A stretch of DNA of 64,000 bases from Patiria miniata (taxonomy: Eukaryota; Echinodermata; Asteroidea; Valvatida; Asterinidae): the NCBI RefSeq assembly GCF_015706575.1, contig NW_024037059.1:35970129-36034128 (forward strand), read 5' to 3'. Position numbers and translations under genes: made by a program. The notes beneath the pieces are model-generated. The model searched no databases. It was given only the letters and a program-made list of their open reading frames with translations, and was not told the DNA's origin. How positions within the stretch are numbered: the first letter of the stretch is position 1; each line of letters starts with the position of its first letter. This document shows, one piece after another, positions 60,218-64,000 of this stretch.

Positions 60218-61895
60218 AAAGCGAGGATAAGGCTTTTCAAAATCTTTTAAATTACATGTCCATGCACCTCGATGAGAAACGAATACCTATCTTCAGATGA
60301 GTGGAAGCTAATATCAAAAAATTGACACTACTTCACTTCCCTAAGATATTAGAATTAACAGCGATCGTGTAGTGTAGGGCCTGATTCCTATAAGGGAACA
60401 AAATCCACTGTAAAATTATTAGACCAACCAAACTAGTTGGCAACATTCTCAATAAACGGTATATCATAGATTAGAGGGTGGGGTTTTCATTTTTTTTGGA
60501 AATTTGGGGGTAAAATGACGATAACAGCGCAGCAACAACACGCAACCCGAAAATAAAGATGGCGATCACCGCGCGATGTACCGCAAGGCACAAACCGGGC
60601 AGGAAAATCATGATTTCTACCCAAAGAAACTGTTCAAAATTGCAAAACGGGTGTCATTAGAATTGAGAAAAGTCTGCTTTTGATTGTAAAGGTAGTTTTT
60701 GAGCAATAAAAAACATTTTTGACTCTAATTTAAAAAAAAAAACAGGGGCCCTATACAACACGATCGCCGAATTAACAGCCAATGTACAAACGTCTTCGGT
60801 CCCTCTAAAATGCTTGGCAATCATAACGCTGTAAAAGCAGACGTTTTCCAGGCACGAAGGAAACCGCTCCAACTCAGGGAATTGTTTATTTCGCCAAAAT
60901 CAACACACCTTAGCACAAAAAAATCTACTTCAAACACTCCCGGGCCCACGCAAAATTTGTTGAACACACAAGTTGGGAACTAGCTGTGGTCTGGGAGCAA
61001 CGCAGAAATGAGTGGGGCCTAATAATTAGGAGACTACGAGAAGCGTGGTAAAAATGTCACCCTGTGCTTTAATAATAATAATGAAAAAAAAGGGGGGGGG
61101 AGAAAAAAAAGAAGAAAAACACTTGCCACCGTCCTACGCCTGTGTAAATGGTGCACACGTGGTTGTCACACCAAATGTGTTTATTTTAGGTGCAAAGCTA
61201 ACAGGGAGAATGAATTGGGCCCTCGTCCTATGGAGGGGACAATGGGGCCGTGTTTGTGCCCCTGCACGGTAAGTTAACAGTGACTATTCAATAATGTATG
61301 GAGCCCGGTGTGGTATCAACATGGGGGGAAAAAGGGAGGGGAGGCAATGGGTTTTAATATTAGAGAGGGTGTATACGGACGGCCGGGGAACTGCCGCATA
61401 TTTTCTTCGGCTGTTGACTTTGGGCAGTATCTGTGTCAGGGAAAACAGTGTTTGGGGGGACCCGGGGAGAGCATGCACCGGAGGACTGCTTAGAACAACC
61501 CAGAGGTTCTGGGGGCAGATAATATCCAAACGAGACACAAAAGACTCATTAACTTGCACGAGATTACACAGAGATACTGCCTGAAACGCGTGCTTTGGAT
61601 GGTTCAATCCTTTTTCATTGTGGCTGCATGAAACCTCATTTGAGCAGCACTTAAAGGTTGAGGCTTTCAGCACTTTATGAAAAACAAAATTCCCGGGTTG
61701 TTTCCCCTGATGTTTCCCCAAGAAATGTCCACTAACTTCCATGAGAAATATTTTTCACTTTAACGAGGCTGCTGGGAAGTCAAGAGGTGGCGCACTAGCA
61801 CAACCAATTGTCGCCTGAAGAGGTGTGTAATATTCACACTGCATAAACACTAATAAGACAGTCAGTCAATGGACACAACTTGGACACATGGAACA
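60218..61895. other. Non-coding stretch with islands
   Basis: 60490-60620 and 61190-61560 are GC-richer. AAAGATGGCGATC lies near 60555-60567 and a G9 run at 61092-61100. Across 61284-61742 long frames are open on both strands (152 codons minus, 96 plus); they overlap and show no domain, so neither is taken as a gene. Confidence 0.4.
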
Positions 61896-61899
61896 TTAA

Positions 61900-62243
61900 C
61901 TCTTTCGCTACGGAATTTAATTGACCTATTTTGTCCCAACTGGACGTAATAAATCGCTGGAAATTCCGCCAAGCATCGATGTGGGCGCCGCCATCTTAAA
62001 ATGTATCTCCGTAAACAAACTGCTCACAATAACCTGCAGCGCACCCCGGCCAGACGGAGAGCCGCTGGCAGCGGCTCAAACTAGGGTCAGAGGTTATACG
62101 ATATAAATTATGTAGATAAGGCACACGTCATGGGGATACCCTGTTTATTCACAGCGACGTCAACGAGCCGCTGCCAGCGGCTTGCCGTACGAACCTGTAC
62201 AATTTGTGTGTGCCGCTGTCAGCAGCTCACCGTAGCGAAAGAG
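61900..62243. mobile_element. TTAA-flanked MITE, family C, with palindromes
   Basis: TTAA flanks are exact (61896-61899 and 62244-62247). The terminal repeats CTCTTTCGCTACGG and the inverse CTCTTTCGCTACGGTGAGC agree for 14 bp without a mismatch, so the copy looks young. Inside are GAGCCGCTG-G-CAGCGGCTC (62058-62076), AGCCGCTG-C-CAGCGGCT (62166-62182) and a decayed third copy near 62213-62228. AAGATGGCGGCGCC lies on the minus strand near 61982-61996. Length is 344 bp with no transposase. Confidence 0.85.
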
Positions 62244-62247
62244 TTAA

Positions 62248-64000
62248 GACACATGTATAAGCCAAACTGGTGAAAACCTTTGCCTTCTTGGTCACTGTTG
62301 AATAACCCAAGTTTTCCCTCATTTTGGTGATTTTTCCCATTTTCCCCGATTTTTTTCCCCGACTCGTAAAAATTGGAAACTCATTTCCAAGGTTTTCCCT
62401 GATTTCCAATTGCTGGAAACCATGAAAGCGTCATCTACTGTTCACCTATGGGGCCCATACACAAACATTGCATGTAGACTGGTTCCTGCTCCCATAACTT
62501 GGGGACCGGTAGCTAGTTCCCATTTAAAGCCATTAATTGGTTGTATCACCTGATGAGCGCGTGCGCAGTATGATTTTTTTATTTTTGAAAACGATGTTTA
62601 CAGCTTTGTGCATGGCTATCAAAAAACTGATTCTTACCATAACCACGAAGGCAATTTCCAAGCATTTCAACTACATAGGTTTCAAATACTGAAAAGCAGT
62701 GCCCCTCTCTTTACTGATAGTTGCCAGAGACACTTTCGAATTCAGCGAAAATCGAAAACTCATCCCCCCACAAATTGCCCATTAGTGGTAGTCTTCTTGC
62801 CATTTTGCAATAGGCTGATTCCGCTCTTACATTATCGTTGTGATTTTGTATTCAGGGGCCAGGAATCAGACCTAGTTGCATTATGGGTATATTTTCCTAA
62901 TCCTGCATATAATTTGCATACATTAGGAGGAAATCCTCCTGATGTATTCCTTATCTATTGCCCACTACCCGTCCCTACATTGTAAGTGCGAAGGACACGT
63001 CCTGGGGGGACCTGGAACCAGTCTAACATTGTATGATCCAGTGCTGTAGTCAAGTCTTTTTCCGAATCCTCAAATACACTGATCGCATTCGTGCATGTAC
63101 CGCACATTGCACCGTACATGTACAAGGTTGCACAATAGGAATCAAGGCTTAAAGCACCAAGGCTGTCAACTGACTGAGTACTTCGGATGAGTAGAAATAT
63201 GAGTGCTTGGACACACAGCTGACACAATATGGAAGAAATGTACAAATATTTGCAATAAAAAAGGACTTGAACAAATTCTTGGACATTTTCAGCATTCCAG
63301 TTTGTTCAAATACTCAGATTCCTGCCTATAATCAACAACAAGACTATACTGACCACTGCATCTACATTGTGTTGTAGTTTTTCAGGAGGAAGTTCTACGG
63401 TACATGTACCTGCAGTACATTACACTTGTCAAACTCAAGTATTAAACAATACTGATGGTACCTACATGTACATGTACCAAATCTTTTTTTCAATTACGAG
63501 AACTTATTTGAGTTGGGGTTTTTTTTCTGGGAAATGAAATACAGCGCCTGCATTTTACAGGTGGAATGTACCATTTGCCATTTGTGCATTTGTTTTTTGA
63601 AGCAACAAATGTGCTAAAAATCTAAAGACGGGTGCTAAACTTAACCTGATGAAGATTCAGCTCTGCGAATGCTGTATATTTTTTTAAAAACACAATATTT
63701 TGGATCTCGATTTCTGATTCGAAATTGCAAAGTCATATTTTGAAATGCTCCCTCTCGTGACACAATCCCAAAATCAACATGCAGGATATTAATTCTCATT
63801 CAGCGATTGTAGTTACATGATGTCACACCCTAAAGTGAAAAATAATAGCAACCGCACACATGTGCATCTTGTCAACACTTGCACCCATTCACGGATTCGT
63901 CCAACCACAAACAGAAACTTCCAAAAATGTGTCACTTGGCACATCTTTGGAAATGGACCTTCTTTTATTGTTTTCTTCAAAATGACAGCATGCCAGAAGG
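62248..64000. other. AT-rich non-coding DNA with TACATGTA words
   Basis: No gene was recognised; the 125-codon plus frame at 62608-62985 has no domain. 63395-63480 is dense in GGTACATGTACC-like palindromes, an extreme case of words common across the window. Confidence 0.45.

Noticed and set aside
20278-61996. Apparent excess of ATGGCGG (YY1-like) words
   Set aside because: About five to seven near matches in 64 kb on two strands is close to what base composition alone would give, and two lie in MITEs.

Overview
This 64 kb window is animal (metazoan) nuclear DNA and looks non-coding almost throughout. The evidence is AT-rich sequence with no open frame above about 175 codons, no recognisable protein domain, tRNA-derived SINEs and a dense population of small inverted-repeat DNA transposons (MITEs). 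Microsatellites, long homopolymers and frequent TACATGTA-type words are also present. The repeat style resembles marine invertebrate deuterostomes, perhaps an echinoderm; that is inference and was not tested against any database. No bacterial, plastid or viral gene was seen. The window reads as an intergenic region or a very large intron.

Layout. 1-13.8 kb: AT-rich DNA with two copies of a TTAA-flanked MITE (family A, 540-727 and 2944-3160), a related larger element (family B, 10469-10882), a 24-bp tandem repeat carrying CACGTG (8935-9005), and members of two other repeat families. 13.8-26.7 kb: AT-rich DNA alternating with GC-richer islands that look like candidate regulatory DNA, a 163-bp near-perfect foldback (17338-17500), and a TAATCC cluster (18731-18846). 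26.7-39.2 kb: two SINEs (26715-27009; 32868-33033 on the minus strand), a PIF/Harbinger-like MITE, the best-preserved family A copy (29028-29242) and a fourth copy (38916-39145). 39.2-48.5 kb: mostly islands and simple repeats, plus a MITE at 45945-46206. 48.5-56 kb: the densest transposon cluster, with two TA-flanked elements with long inverted repeats (48594-49301 and 49506-49751) on either side of a SINE head, a hAT-like element (52696-53182), SINEs, and three TTAA-flanked MITEs. 56-64 kb: islands, one candidate 135-nt internal exon (57955-58089), a convergent inverted pair of SINE-like units (59615-60217) and a complete TTAA MITE with internal palindromes (61900-62243).

The main result is the number of different TTAA-targeting MITE families (at least five by terminal sequence) in one window, which points to piggyBac-like or Kolobok-like transposases elsewhere in the genome. 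No element in the window encodes a transposase. The only host coding signal worth testing is the small exon candidate near 58 kb. The GC-richer islands may be enhancers, but nothing here proves it.
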